A DNA stretch of 64,000 nucleotides from Corinectria fuckeliana (lineage: Eukaryota; Ascomycota; Sordariomycetes; Hypocreales; Nectriaceae): assembly GCA_019137255.1 (NCBI GenBank), contig WPDH01000018.1, positions 186,001 to 250,000 of the forward strand. Reading direction: 5' to 3'. Shown piece after piece: positions 9,466 to 18,918 of this stretch. The stretch's first letter is position 1; each line of letters opens with the position of its first letter. The position numbers and the translations under genes are program-made. The notes below the pieces were generated by a model. The model did not search any database, was not told where the DNA came from, and worked only from the letters and a program-made list of their open reading frames with translations.

Positions 9466-10827
9466 ATGGCCCTGAGCGACCACCCCAAGGCCTACGGCTC
9501 CGCGGCCGTCGCCTTCGCCTTCACCGCGGGCATCCTGGTGACGCTCGGCTTCAAGGACCTCTACCCCGACCTCGAGCTTCGCTACCAGCGCAAGCGGCGC
9601 TCACGAGGCGTGGCCCCGACCCCGGGCGACGGCGCCCGCCGCGGCAGCCTCTTCTGGAACAGCCCCGTCAAGCTCGAGGACCATGAGTCCGGGGCGGCAG
9701 CGGCAGCCAGCTCCGGCGGCGCCCACGCGAGCCCCGCCGCCGCCGCGGAGGGCATCGAGGCCTGCATCGGCAACACGCCGCTAATCAGGATCCACTCGCT
9801 CTCCGAAGCCACCGGGCGCACGATCCTGGCCAAGGCCGAGTTCCTCAACGGCGCCGGCAACAGCCCCAAGGACCGCGTCGCCCTCAACATGATCCGCGAG
9901 GCCGAGGCCGCGGGCCTGCTCGCGCCCCGGCGCGGCGACACCATCTACGAGGGCACCGTCGGCAGCACCGGCATCTCGCTGGCCACACTCGCCCGCGCGC
10001 GGGGCTACCGCGCGCACATCTGCATGCCCGACGACGTGGCTGCGGAAAAGTCGGACCTACTGCTGCAGCTCGGCGCCGCCGTCGAGCGCGTCGCCGTCGC
10101 CCCCATCACCAGCCCCGGCCACTTCGTCAACCTCGCCCGCCGCCGCGCCGCCGAGCACGCCGCGAAGCACCGAGACGGCAGCCGCGGCTTCTTCGCCGAC
10201 CAGTTCGAGTCCGACGCCAACTGGCAGGCGCACTTCCGCGGGACCGGCCCCGAGATCTGGAGACAGACGGGCGGCGACCTGGACGCCTTCGTAGCCGGCG
10301 CGGGGACAGGCGGCACCCTGTCCGGCGTGGCCAAGTACCTCAAGGACGAGGCCAGGCTCTCGGGCCTCAAGATCGTCCTGGCCGATCCGCAGGGCAGCGG
10401 GCTGTACAACAAGGTGCGCCACGGCGTCATGTACTCGCCGACGGAGCGCGAGGGCACGCGGCGCCGCCAGCAGGTCGACACCATGGTCGAGGGCATCGGC
10501 ATCACTCGCCTCACGCAGAACTTCGAGGCCGGCCGCGAGCTCATCGACGATGCCGTCAAGGTGACGGACGAGCAGGCCTGCCGCATGGCCCGGTGGCTCG
10601 TCGAGCACGACGGCATCTTCATCGGCAGCAGCAGTGCCGTCAACTGCGTCGCCGCCGTCACCACCGCCATGACTCTGCCGCCGGGCAGCCACGTCGTGAC
10701 CATTCTCTGCGACTCAGGCACGCGCCACCTCAGCAAGTTCTGGAAGCACATCAAAGAGATGAAGCGTGAGGACGGCGAGGAACCGTCCGGTCTGTTTTCT
10801 GAACTAGGGATACCCGAAACGATATGA
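9466..10827 (+). CDS. MCY1: Cysteine synthase 2-like PLP enzyme, membrane anchored
   Basis: PLP-dependent beta-family enzyme related to O-acetylserine sulfhydrylase/cysteine synthase, and close to the yeast mitochondrial outer-membrane protein Mcy1 (YGR012W) and fungal 'cysteine synthase 2'. It is a single exon of 453 residues. Residues ~10-28 form a hydrophobic N-terminal segment that could be an outer-membrane anchor. The core starts at IGNTPLIRI. The PLP lysine is Lys135 in GNSPKDRVAL. The substrate loop is GSTGIS, the phosphate-binding glycine loop is GAGTGGTLSG, and GSSSAVN is near the C-terminus. The gene is extremely GC-rich. Catalytic residues appear intact, but yeast Mcy1 has no demonstrated cysteine synthase activity, so the reaction is uncertain. 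Confidence 0.9.
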   Translation: MALSDHPKAYGSAAVAFAFTAGILVTLGFKDLYPDLELRYQRKRRSRGVAPTPGDGARRGSLFWNSPVKLEDHESGAAAAASSGGAHASPAAAAEGIEACIGNTPLIRIHSLSEATGRTILAKAEFLNGAGNSPKDRVALNMIREAEAAGLLAPRRGDTIYEGTVGSTGISLATLARARGYRAHICMPDDVAAEKSDLLLQLGAAVERVAVAPITSPGHFVNLARRRAAEHAAKHRDGSRGFFADQFESDANWQAHFRGTGPEIWRQTGGDLDAFVAGAGTGGTLSGVAKYLKDEARLSGLKIVLADPQGSGLYNKVRHGVMYSPTEREGTRRRQQVDTMVEGIGITRLTQNFEAGRELIDDAVKVTDEQACRMARWLVEHDGIFIGSSSAVNCVAAVTTAMTLPPGSHVVTILCDSGTRHLSKFWKHIKEMKREDGEEPSGLFSELGIPETI

Positions 10828-11187
10828 GCAATCACGAAAAAATGAAAGATGAAGAAAGGAAGAATCAAGACACCACACTCAAGAAACCAGGCGCGGAACC
10901 GAGTGACACGTCTCAAGATAGGAAGGACCCTGTTGAGGTCTATTCTCCCCTCAGAGTTATTGCAAATCACTGAAAGAACCCCGAATCCTTCTTCTCGAGG
11001 GCGCGGCGACGGTAAAAAAACTCGACTGACATAAGAGAAAGGTATCGCGCGCCCGTAGTCTTCGTTCTTGGTACAAGTTAACTCGCCACTCCGTTTCCCG
11101 TGAACTCCAAACCCCCCCTAGTATCGCATAACAGTCCCAGGCAAACCCTCAATGTGCGAATTAAAACGCCGCCGTCTTCAAGCCCAC
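10828..11187. other. Convergent 3' spacer
   Basis: 360 bp between the ends of the convergent cysteine synthase and TFIIS genes. It presumably contains both 3' UTRs; no further feature is seen. Confidence 0.5.
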
Positions 11188-12396
11188 TCACGAAAACTAT
11201 CGTCACAGGTCAGCTCTGATTTCGTAGTCGCAAGTTTGTGCGAAATCGTGTGGGCCAATTGGTACATACCTTCCACCGGTTTCCACAGTGCATGCACTCG
11301 CAGAAGGTCGTCATCGGCTCATCGGCAGCTCGCGTCTGTGCCTGCGTGTAGCTGACCTTCTTCTGCTTGCAGCGGCTGCATTCAAAGGTGTCGCTGATGC
11401 TCTTCTGGGCCATGGGAACCTGCGCCTTCTTCATGTTCTCCTTTTCTAGCTCTTCCTCCTTCTTGCGCTGGTCGTCGCTCTTCAAGTCCTCGTCCGTCAT
11501 GACGACGAACTTTTCCGGCGACACCTCCCCGGACATGACACGACGGCCCAACTCCTTATTGGACCTGTTCTTGAGGTTTGCGAACAGCGACCGGATCTTC
11601 TTCTTGTACTCGGGGCCTTCCCCCTTGAAATGGGAATGGGCGGCGTGTTCGACGGACACGGCCTTGGCGATGACGTCGGACTCGAGCGCAGTTGATCGGT
11701 AGGCGAGACCATTGTAGATGAGGCCGATGCACTGGTTGCGGACGTTGGACTCGGTGCGCTTGATGTTGACATTGTCGGTATCGAACTTTCGCTTCTCGGG
11801 GTCACCCTTGAACGTCTTCTTGGCGCCGGCAAGGGATGCTGGAGGAGGAGCGGGAGATGATGTGGGAGCTGGCGCCGGGGAGCCCTTCTTGGCGGCTTTG
11901 TGGAGCTTGGAGCTCTTCTGTTGCTCGACGAGCTTCTTCCACTTGATGACGAGTTCGGAGGCGGCACGGGCGATTTCCTTGTTGGGATTTGATCGAAGCT
12001 TGCCGACGTAGACACCCGCACGAGTTGCCTGTTCAATAGAAGAAAACGTGTCAGCACAAGTTTGGGCGCCAAAAGTGGTGCGAATAGGTGGCCAGCGAAA
12101 CGGGTCGTGAAGGTTGCGACTAAAAGCTCATGATCTATCGCAGGACATGCGCCCACGCGTGCGACAACGGCCATGATCGTCACAGCAAGCACGCGATACC
12201 CTCCAAGCTGCGCCCATCCAAGCGCAAGCTATATGCATTGTGTTGTCGCACTGCCACGTACCCTCAGCATTTCCTCGGTCGGGTGAGCATCCTTCTTCAG
12301 TGTCTCAAGCAGCTTGATGGCGTTTTCGGCCGGCTCGTTGGCAGCGACGCACTTGGTCAGGGCCTTGACCCGAGCCTCAAGCTCGCGCTGATCCAT
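11188..12396 (-). CDS. DST1: Transcription elongation factor TFIIS
   Basis: Rescues backtracked RNA polymerase II by stimulating its intrinsic transcript cleavage. Exons 12262-12396, 11270-12028 and 11188-11196 give 300 residues, the usual TFIIS length. The N-terminal LW-type domain begins MDQRELEARVKALTK. The central domain has RNQCIGLIYNGLAYRS and KKKIRSLFANLKNRSN. The C-terminal zinc ribbon has CSRC and CMHC, with the acidic hairpin RAADEP between them. The last exon is only three codons: splicing out 11197-11269 (donor GTATGT) turns CGNRWK into the canonical ending CGNRWKFS, which strongly supports the model. The first intron, 12029-12261, is long for this window (233 nt). ATG at 12396 is preferred over an in-frame ATG 16 codons upstream because family members start there. 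Confidence 0.95.
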
Positions 12397-12905
12397 GGGG
12401 GGCGAACGGAGTAAATCGACGAGGGGAGCAAACGCGGGCGGCAAATGATGGAAGAAAAAAGCAGCAATCTATCCCGTCGTTCAAGGCGCACCACTTTCTT
12501 GGGGGGGTTGCGAAGCAGCCGACGAGCGACCTATAGTTAGAGCATGGGCAGCAGGCACGTGAGCAGGTTCTGCCGGAGTTTAGCCCCCCCCAGGCTCCTC
12601 CAGGTTCCCCAAAGTCGTCAACTCCTTGACCCTGAGCACTCTAACTCCAACTCCATCCACCTCTAGGAGCTTCGGGTCCGGAGGCGGGGCGTGGTCCGTG
12701 GTCCGTGGTCCGTGGTCCGGTCCGTAGTCCGTTGGCCGTTGACCGGCTCGCAGCATAGTTAACATCTCGGCCCGAAACGCCGAATTATTTCCAGCTTAAT
12801 TGGTGATGACGATCTAGGTTCCTACTCAAGCATGGCAGTTTTATTCCCCGGTTCGTAAGTCCCTACGGACTAGTCTAGTCTAAGCTTCATTTCATTTCAC
12901 CTCTA
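12397..12905. other. Intergenic spacer, TFIIS promoter and RAD2 3' end
   Basis: 509 bp. It holds the TFIIS promoter and the RAD2 3' region, both genes being on the minus strand, plus the short tandem repeat at 12691-12718. No gene seen. Confidence 0.5.
12691..12718. repeat. Tandem repeat, 7 bp x 4 (GTGGTCC)
   Basis: Four perfect GTGGTCC units followed by decayed copies (GGTCCGTAGTCC), in the spacer between TFIIS and RAD2. Confidence 0.85.
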
Positions 12906-15900
12906 TCACGACGCTTTGGTCCGTTTCCCCCTTGCTCGACCCCCTCTGGCTGGAGGTTTGTTTGCTTGATTACCATCCTCCTCAACGTCTCCCTCCCCGT
13001 CATCGTCTACCGCAACCGCCCTTGTCGACCGTTTTCGCTTCCCAGCAGTCACATTTTCCGCATTGCCTACACTCGACGGTTCTCCTGCCACATTCGCCCT
13101 CAGCCTATCCACAGCCACCGCCATTCGCTTGCTTCCCTGCGCCTTCTGCCGTGGCGCAAACGCTTCCTTTGCGCCTACACCCACCCCGCCCCCAAAGAAC
13201 CTCGTGATGTTGCTCTGTGTTCCCTCCTGGTCCCGCTTGTTCATGTCCTTGATCACGGGTACCAGGACCTCGTCCGTCCGCTCCTTGCTCCATCCGATCG
13301 TGGCCATCAGGAACTGTCGCAGGCCTTCAACATCGGGAACTCCCCACCGAAACTGCTCGGCGTTGTTGTCCACCTCCGGGTGAAGGTACGCGTCGTAGAT
13401 GGCCGGGTTCGGGAACCCCGGTTGCAGGAAGAGCTTAGTAGCCTGGGACTTGCGGAACTTCCTTCGGAACGGGGACGAGGCATCGGCTGCTTTGGGCCGG
13501 CTTTGGGATTGCACCGCCTGCCACCATTCGCGGAAATTCTCGAGCCCAGACTTACCAGGAAACTCAGATAGAATCTCGACCGCAGTGACGGGGCCAACGC
13601 CAGGCAGGCCCTCGGTGTAGTCAGACCCGAGGAGCTGTGCCAGCGAGATGAGCTGCTCTCGAGAAAGAGACATTTCTTTCTCCAGGTCAATGCCCAGGTA
13701 ACACTCGACAAACTTGTTGCTGCTGAACATGTTCTTGTAGACCCGCGTTCCGCCAAAGAGAAAGATGTCGGAGTCATCCGTTACGATTCCGTCAACAAGT
13801 CCAAGGTGGACCAGCTCAGCACACTGCGCCTCAGCTTCCATGGGTGCAGTAATGTAGGGGATGCCAAATAGTCGGAGGAGAGCCTGACATTCCGTGATCA
13901 TGACTTGCGTGACCTCATCGGCATCTCGGCGGTCCTTCTTTTGCTGACTCCGAAGAGCGCTCAGCTCTTTCTCGTAGTCCTCTCTGTTCTGTGTCGCCGG
14001 CTTGTGGTTCAGCTCACTAGCGAACCGAGCATGTTCTTCAGCTTCTTCGGCCATTTGTGTCAAAAGCTCCTCATCTCCCGGGTCGCTAAATTCATCATCG
14101 TCAAAGAACTCATCGTCTTCAGGAGCAATACCAGTCTCTCTCTGAGAAATAGCTAGGGCTTCTAGTGTGGCGGCATCCTCGGGCGCAGGCAACTGACTGT
14201 TGCGCGGTTCCTCCTCCTGAGCTTCTGCAGGGGGGACATCTTCAAATTCTGGTTCGGGGGACGCTGAGACTTGTTTGCTCGTCTGTGTTGGTGAAGGCTG
14301 CGGCTCGTCATTAGGGGCAGCAGGAGCCGGCACTTCTTCAAATTCCGGCTCCGGTGACGCCGATGTCAGATCCTGTGCAGCCTCTGGCAGGGATGGTTGA
14401 GGTGCATCCAGTACCACAACCTCGAAAGTGTTCGTCTTGTCTTGGTCGTCATCAACCATAATCGAAGTATATTCGGCTGGTTGCTCTGGGGACGGCGGGA
14501 TCTCTATGACTTCGATCTCGTTTCCATCATCCGAGGAATCAACCTCGATCAACCGATCCTGCATTTCCCTTCGTCGAAGTCTAGCCTCTTCCTCGACCGC
14601 AAGTCTGTCAGCAGTGTTGATTTCTCGCTCTGTTTCTTGTTGTTCCTTTAGTGACTCTCGAATGTCTCCTCCGTCGGCCAACCAAGGAGGTAGAGGCTTC
14701 GGGCCATCCTTGTTCTGGGGTTCCTTTTCAAACCCGCCAGCCATCTCATCATCATCTAGGCCCTGGTGTTCCTGAATCCCACCTTGCATTACGTCCTCGG
14801 TCTTCCTTTGAGGTGTTTTCTTCGCAAAGACAGAAGATCCCCAATCGAGTTTAGGAAATGGTAACGGGCCGTCAAAGTGTGCCTTTTTGTTCTCCATGAC
14901 CGGCGCTGGCTGAGCCTTCTTTAACCGCCTGGACCTGGCCATTACGGCCTGCATGTCCTCTTCGCTGTCACTGTCAGCAGCGACTTCTTTATCTTGACGC
15001 TTGGGAACGGCCGCATTCGCCCGGTTGTTGACAATATGAGCAATCATGGAGCCACCAGTTGCAGTGATGGGCTTAGCGCTTTCGACTCGCTTCTGCATCC
15101 ACTTAGGTTCCTCCACTGGGACATCTTCGAATTCCTCCTCGACTTCCAACTCATTGCCGATGCCATGCTGATTTTGCAATGACATAGCGATGGCGCGACT
15201 GACTTCGTCTTCTTCCTCTGCGTGAAGCCGCTCCTCAGACTGAGCCTCGGTGACATCAAGTGCATCTCCTAGGTTGCCGTCGACGAACAGTGACTCTTCT
15301 TCATTTGCAGCAGATTCGACCGGTTCGTTGTTGTAGATATTCTGGCGCCTTGCCGCGATATCCTGAGCCGCCTCTATGCCAGACGCTGTAGATGTAGCCT
15401 TCGGCAATCGATTCAAGCCCTCGATGGGGACGTCTTCAAACTCCGCGTCGTCCTCGTCATCCTGATCATCCTTGGATTGATATTGAATTTGGATCGCATC
15501 CACATCGATAGGCTTGTGCGCCTCGCCGATATCCTTCTCCTTGCTTACGACACCTAATGCCCATCCTCCCTCGACACTATCATTCTTGACCAAGATATAC
15601 TCCCGGTTCTTTTCTCCAGCCACCCGTGCATTGATACCGAGAGTCAAGTCAGTGCCTGTCATCCCAACCTCAAACATGAGGCGCTGGGTCAGGTGATTTC
15701 TCTCTTTGACTCTCTCGATTTGGAATTTCGAGAACGCCATTCGGTCGGGAAACATGTCGTCCAGCTGTTCTTTGCTAAGACCCATTCTCAGTCGACTTCT
15801 CAGTCGCGCGGCGTTCAGAATATTGTATCGGTCCGGAGGGGGCAAGCTCTTGAAGAAATCACCATCAAAGTCGATCTTGCTGAAGTCGTATAGGTTAACG

Positions 15901-16541
15901 TCCTCGCCGTCGTGAAACTGTCGGGCGTATTCTTCCAGCTCTTCCACGCTCATGATTCGGGGGTCCTCTGGCTTTCCCATTGCGGCGATGCCGCCGCCAC
16001 CAAGCTCGGGGAGATGGTAGGCATCTTGCTTGTAGAACTTCCTGTTCTGCTGCCTCTCCTTCTGTGACATTCCCTCCTCGCCGACGTAGACAAGTTCGCT
16101 TGCGTCGGGAATCTCCTCCTGATGTTCTTCTTCTCTAGCGGATATGTCGAGGTCTTTCTCTCTTCGCTTCCTGTCCTGTTCCTCTTCTGCGATGCGCTGC
16201 ATCTGTACCACGAGCAGCTTGCCCGCTGTCCTCACGGCATCTTCTCTGCGGCCCTCACGTCTACGCTTTCTGGCCTGAATGGTCTGTCGCTTCAAAGCGG
16301 GCGCGCCGCCATCGAATACGAAGACTGGCTGGATGCCGAACCAGAGGAGCTTGCAAATGCGACGGAAGAAGCCTACTACGTGGGAATTGCGTAGGGCGTT
16401 TCCTTCCTTGTCGCGCACAGCTTTGAGGAATTGGTAGATCCAGATGGAGGCATCTACAGCGAGGCGCTTGCGGTTTAGGGTTGCGAGGTTCGTCGGCCGC
16501 GCGCAAGGCTGGATGACGGTCCAGAGGCCGTTCACACCCAT
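12906..16541 (-). CDS. RAD2: DNA repair endonuclease RAD2/XPG
   Basis: Structure-specific nuclease that makes the 3' incision in nucleotide excision repair. Intronless, 1211 residues. The N-nuclease domain (residues 1-~100) starts MGVNGLW and has metal ligands Asp30 and Asp77. A long acidic spacer follows (~140-860). The I-nuclease domain (~885-1000) has APMEAEAQC, VTDDSDIFLFGG and the helix-two-turn-helix GSDYTEGLPGVG. The spacer carries a likely ubiquitin-interacting motif (EDEVSRAIAMSL, ~444-455) and four EFE[D/E]VP motifs (367-372, 470-475, 733-738, 765-770), which resemble known TFIIH p62/Tfb1 PH-domain ligands. The C-terminus has a PCNA-box-like QSNITRFF (1109-1116) and basic nuclear-localisation clusters. 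All catalytic motifs are intact. Confidence 0.97.
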   Translation of the reverse strand: MGVNGLWTVIQPCARPTNLATLNRKRLAVDASIWIYQFLKAVRDKEGNALRNSHVVGFFRRICKLLWFGIQPVFVFDGGAPALKRQTIQARKRRREGRREDAVRTAGKLLVVQMQRIAEEEQDRKRREKDLDISAREEEHQEEIPDASELVYVGEEGMSQKERQQNRKFYKQDAYHLPELGGGGIAAMGKPEDPRIMSVEELEEYARQFHDGEDVNLYDFSKIDFDGDFFKSLPPPDRYNILNAARLRSRLRMGLSKEQLDDMFPDRMAFSKFQIERVKERNHLTQRLMFEVGMTGTDLTLGINARVAGEKNREYILVKNDSVEGGWALGVVSKEKDIGEAHKPIDVDAIQIQYQSKDDQDDEDDAEFEDVPIEGLNRLPKATSTASGIEAAQDIAARRQNIYNNEPVESAANEEESLFVDGNLGDALDVTEAQSEERLHAEEEDEVSRAIAMSLQNQHGIGNELEVEEEFEDVPVEEPKWMQKRVESAKPITATGGSMIAHIVNNRANAAVPKRQDKEVAADSDSEEDMQAVMARSRRLKKAQPAPVMENKKAHFDGPLPFPKLDWGSSVFAKKTPQRKTEDVMQGGIQEHQGLDDDEMAGGFEKEPQNKDGPKPLPPWLADGGDIRESLKEQQETEREINTADRLAVEEEARLRRREMQDRLIEVDSSDDGNEIEVIEIPPSPEQPAEYTSIMVDDDQDKTNTFEVVVLDAPQPSLPEAAQDLTSASPEPEFEEVPAPAAPNDEPQPSPTQTSKQVSASPEPEFEDVPPAEAQEEEPRNSQLPAPEDAATLEALAISQRETGIAPEDDEFFDDDEFSDPGDEELLTQMAEEAEEHARFASELNHKPATQNREDYEKELSALRSQQKKDRRDADEVTQVMITECQALLRLFGIPYITAPMEAEAQCAELVHLGLVDGIVTDDSDIFLFGGTRVYKNMFSSNKFVECYLGIDLEKEMSLSREQLISLAQLLGSDYTEGLPGVGPVTAVEILSEFPGKSGLENFREWWQAVQSQSRPKAADASSPFRRKFRKSQATKLFLQPGFPNPAIYDAYLHPEVDNNAEQFRWGVPDVEGLRQFLMATIGWSKERTDEVLVPVIKDMNKRDQEGTQSNITRFFGGGVGVGAKEAFAPRQKAQGSKRMAVAVDRLRANVAGEPSSVGNAENVTAGKRKRSTRAVAVDDDGEGDVEEDGNQANKPPARGGRARGKRTKAS

Positions 16542-16966
16542 GGCGGGCGATCAGGACGGCGGATCGGGTTCTGTTACGTTGGAGGCACGATGCCAGGATA
16601 TTCAAGGGATTAGCCCTCGTTTCAGACGGAACGTAACCATCGCATGGCTCAGAAAATGGCCGAGTAGCACTTCCCGGGTCCACGGTGTTGCGGTTGAACA
16701 ACAAGAAGGAGTGCGTGTTTGTGAAGCAGGAGAGTGGTAGGCTGCCATTCAGAATTCACGGTCCAAAGTCATCAGTGCTCGCGCCAACGTCCGTAATAAC
16801 GTCAGCGAGGGCCCTATCGCCGCTAATCCATTGGCCGACCTTACTACCACTCCCCACAACTATTCATGACTTCAGACGTTCAGAATCATCCCCCACGGCG
16901 TCTCAGGTTCTGATTATCATCTACGCCCTCTTGCTCGCTAGCTTTCGAAGCTCAGTACGCCTCGCA
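16542..16966. promoter_or_regulatory. Divergent promoter, RAD2 / NAA38
   Basis: 425 bp between the divergent start codons of RAD2 (minus) and NAA38 (plus). It is moderately GC-rich with pyrimidine-rich patches near the NAA38 start. No specific binding site is claimed. Confidence 0.5.
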
Positions 16967-17370
16967 ATGGACAAGGATGAGGCTCGCGAATACCTCTCGG
17001 GTATTCTGAACAAGAACCTCCGCGTCTTCACGACGGACGGGCGTCTTTTCTGGGGATCCTTCAAGTGCACTGATCCCGTACGTCATGTCTAAGCCTACTC
17101 CGGCTTTCGCCTCCCATGACAACGCTGAGGATGCATTTACTAACAAAGTCGGGTAAAAAGGACAAGAATATTGTTCTTGCCAACACCTACGAGTATAGAC
17201 AGCCTTCCTCCAAGCAGCGCACCGAGGCTGCAGAGAAAGCCGGCGACAAAAACATTACCCTAGACATGACCTCCCGCTATCTTGGGCTTGTTGTTGTTCC
17301 TGGACACCACATTGTCAAGATGGAAGTTGAGCAATTTACCAGTCAAATGAAGAACGAAACATTCATCTGA
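16967..17370 (+). CDS. NAA38: NatC auxiliary subunit NAA38/MAK31 (Sm-like)
   Basis: Small Sm-fold subunit of the NatC N-terminal acetyltransferase, which acetylates nascent chains starting Met-hydrophobic. Exons 16967-17077 and 17161-17370 join to 106 residues; the intron 17078-17160 has donor GTACGT and a CTAAC branch point. The first Sm motif reads LRVFTTDGRLFWGSFKCTD and continues across the splice as PDKNIVLANTYEY. The second Sm motif is LGLVVVPGHHIVKMEVE, a close match to LSMD1/NAA38 (VPGHHI) rather than to canonical spliceosomal Sm/LSm proteins. The gene converges on PIL1 with a 231-bp spacer that carries AATAAA at 17392-17397, a plausible poly(A) signal. Confidence 0.9.
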
Positions 17371-17601
17371 GCAATCTCTTGAAATATAATTAATAAATAA
17401 AAATACACTAAGCTACTAAGGAGAGGATCCAAACAGCCTTTTAAAAACCAAACCTCCAGAATATATCCTCAACGCCTCCCACGACCGAGGCCGAATTCCC
17501 TTAGGCGAAATATTAACCTAGCATTACCGTTCTCTCTCCATCTCGAAGGGTGTCAGCTTCTTCGCTGCGCAAGCTACATTTGAAGGTAGTGGCCAACTAT
17601 C

Positions 17602-18918
17602 CTACGCAGCGACAACTTCCTGGGTACGTCCGCGAGATTCGCCGACCAGGCCACCATCGCTGCCAAGAACAGAGTCGTGGGCATCATCCTCTTCATCCTC
17701 ATCACTATCCAACTCAGCATCACGGCCTACCCACGAGCTGCCGTCGTTGAGAGGCACATCCTGACCGGATAGATCATGGCCCTCGCTCCGAGCGCGAATG
17801 TAGTTGCGACGTCGTTGGGATAGGTTGCGTGCCCGAGTTGAGAGCTTGGAAGACACTACAGCGTTGGAGCTGACCCAGGTGGTGAGAGCATCCTCACAGT
17901 CCTGGATGATAGCCTTGCTGGCCTCATACCCGTCGTAGGCCTGTCGCGTCTCGCCCGGAGTAACCGGGGTGTCGTCAATCAGCTCTAGAAGGTGCTTTCC
18001 GTAGCCAGCAATGATGGCAACCTTTTCACAATGCTCTCGGAGCGCATCGAACTGGTAGGTGTACGCGGCCTTAACCTTCTCACGAGTGATGTTAGAAAGC
18101 TGAGCCTCAGCGACAAGCGACTCGGCCTCGGCGCGAACAAGCTCCTGCTCGAGGACGACAATCTTGGGAGAGTTGGGCTCCTTGTATTTCAGTTGGGCAA
18201 TCTGGTCGGTAATCTTTTGCTTGCCTGCCATCAAGGTTAGCGCCGCGACATTGTTAGTGGGGGTGAAACATCGTACGGTCTCGGCTAGGCTGGACTGAAG
18301 CCTCGATGTTGCGGATACTCTTCATGGTGATTCGGTATTGATCATATCGGTCGACGTACTGGTCCTCGAGTTCGCCGATTTCGTAAAGAAGAACACCAAT
18401 CTTGTCGGTGACGTCAGAGACATCTTCGTCGCCGCCCTCACCCCAAATCGATATTTGTTGCTGTCAAGGATGTCAATCATGATGTTCTACTAAGGATGAG
18501 TTGGAAACATACGGCAACTTCCATGCGCTCTCGAGCGACAGTCTCCATGCTCCGCATCACGTTCTTCTCCATTTTCACTAGCTGGGAAAGCTTCTTGGCC
18601 AGATCGGGCCCGAAGGCACCGCCGGCGTTGCGACGAAGGGCATGACCTAAAGTTTTCGAACCATGTTAGTCTCTGCGATTGCACCATCGTGTAGTCGCAT
18701 GATTGGATCGCGGTGGTTGGACATTGGAGGCGATTACTTACCGAAGCTGCCTTTAAAGAGACGACCGGACTTGGTGGACGACGGAGGGGGCGGAGGGTTC
18801 TAGATACGCCTTTAGTTCCAAGTCTTGTCACGCGAATGAGAAATGGTAGGAGAGGGATTACCTGAAGCTGGGAGGCAGTAGGCGCCCGGGATTGGCGCAT
18901 AGAGTACGTGCGATGCAT
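17602..18918 (-). CDS. PIL1: Eisosome core component PIL1/LSP1
   Basis: BAR-domain protein that assembles under the plasma membrane to form eisosomes (MCC furrows) and is linked to sphingolipid/TORC2 signalling. Five exons, 18862-18918, 18742-18799, 18513-18646, 18277-18460 and 17602-18224, give 351 residues, the family length. Family blocks: MHRTYSMRQSRAPTASQLQ, GRLFKGSFGHALRRNAGG (spanning a splice), DLAKKLSQLVKMEKNVMRSM, QISIWGEGG, YRITMKSIRNIE, KQKITDQIAQLKYKEPNSP and LVAEAQLSNITREKVKAAY. The C-terminus is acidic and probably disordered. All four introns close the frame exactly. The first exon ends in CAG before GTAATC, a slightly unusual donor. Confidence 0.96.

Noticed and set aside
10005..10970. 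321-codon frame antisense to cysteine synthase
   Set aside because: Shadow frame of a very GC-rich gene; the sense strand has intact catalytic motifs.
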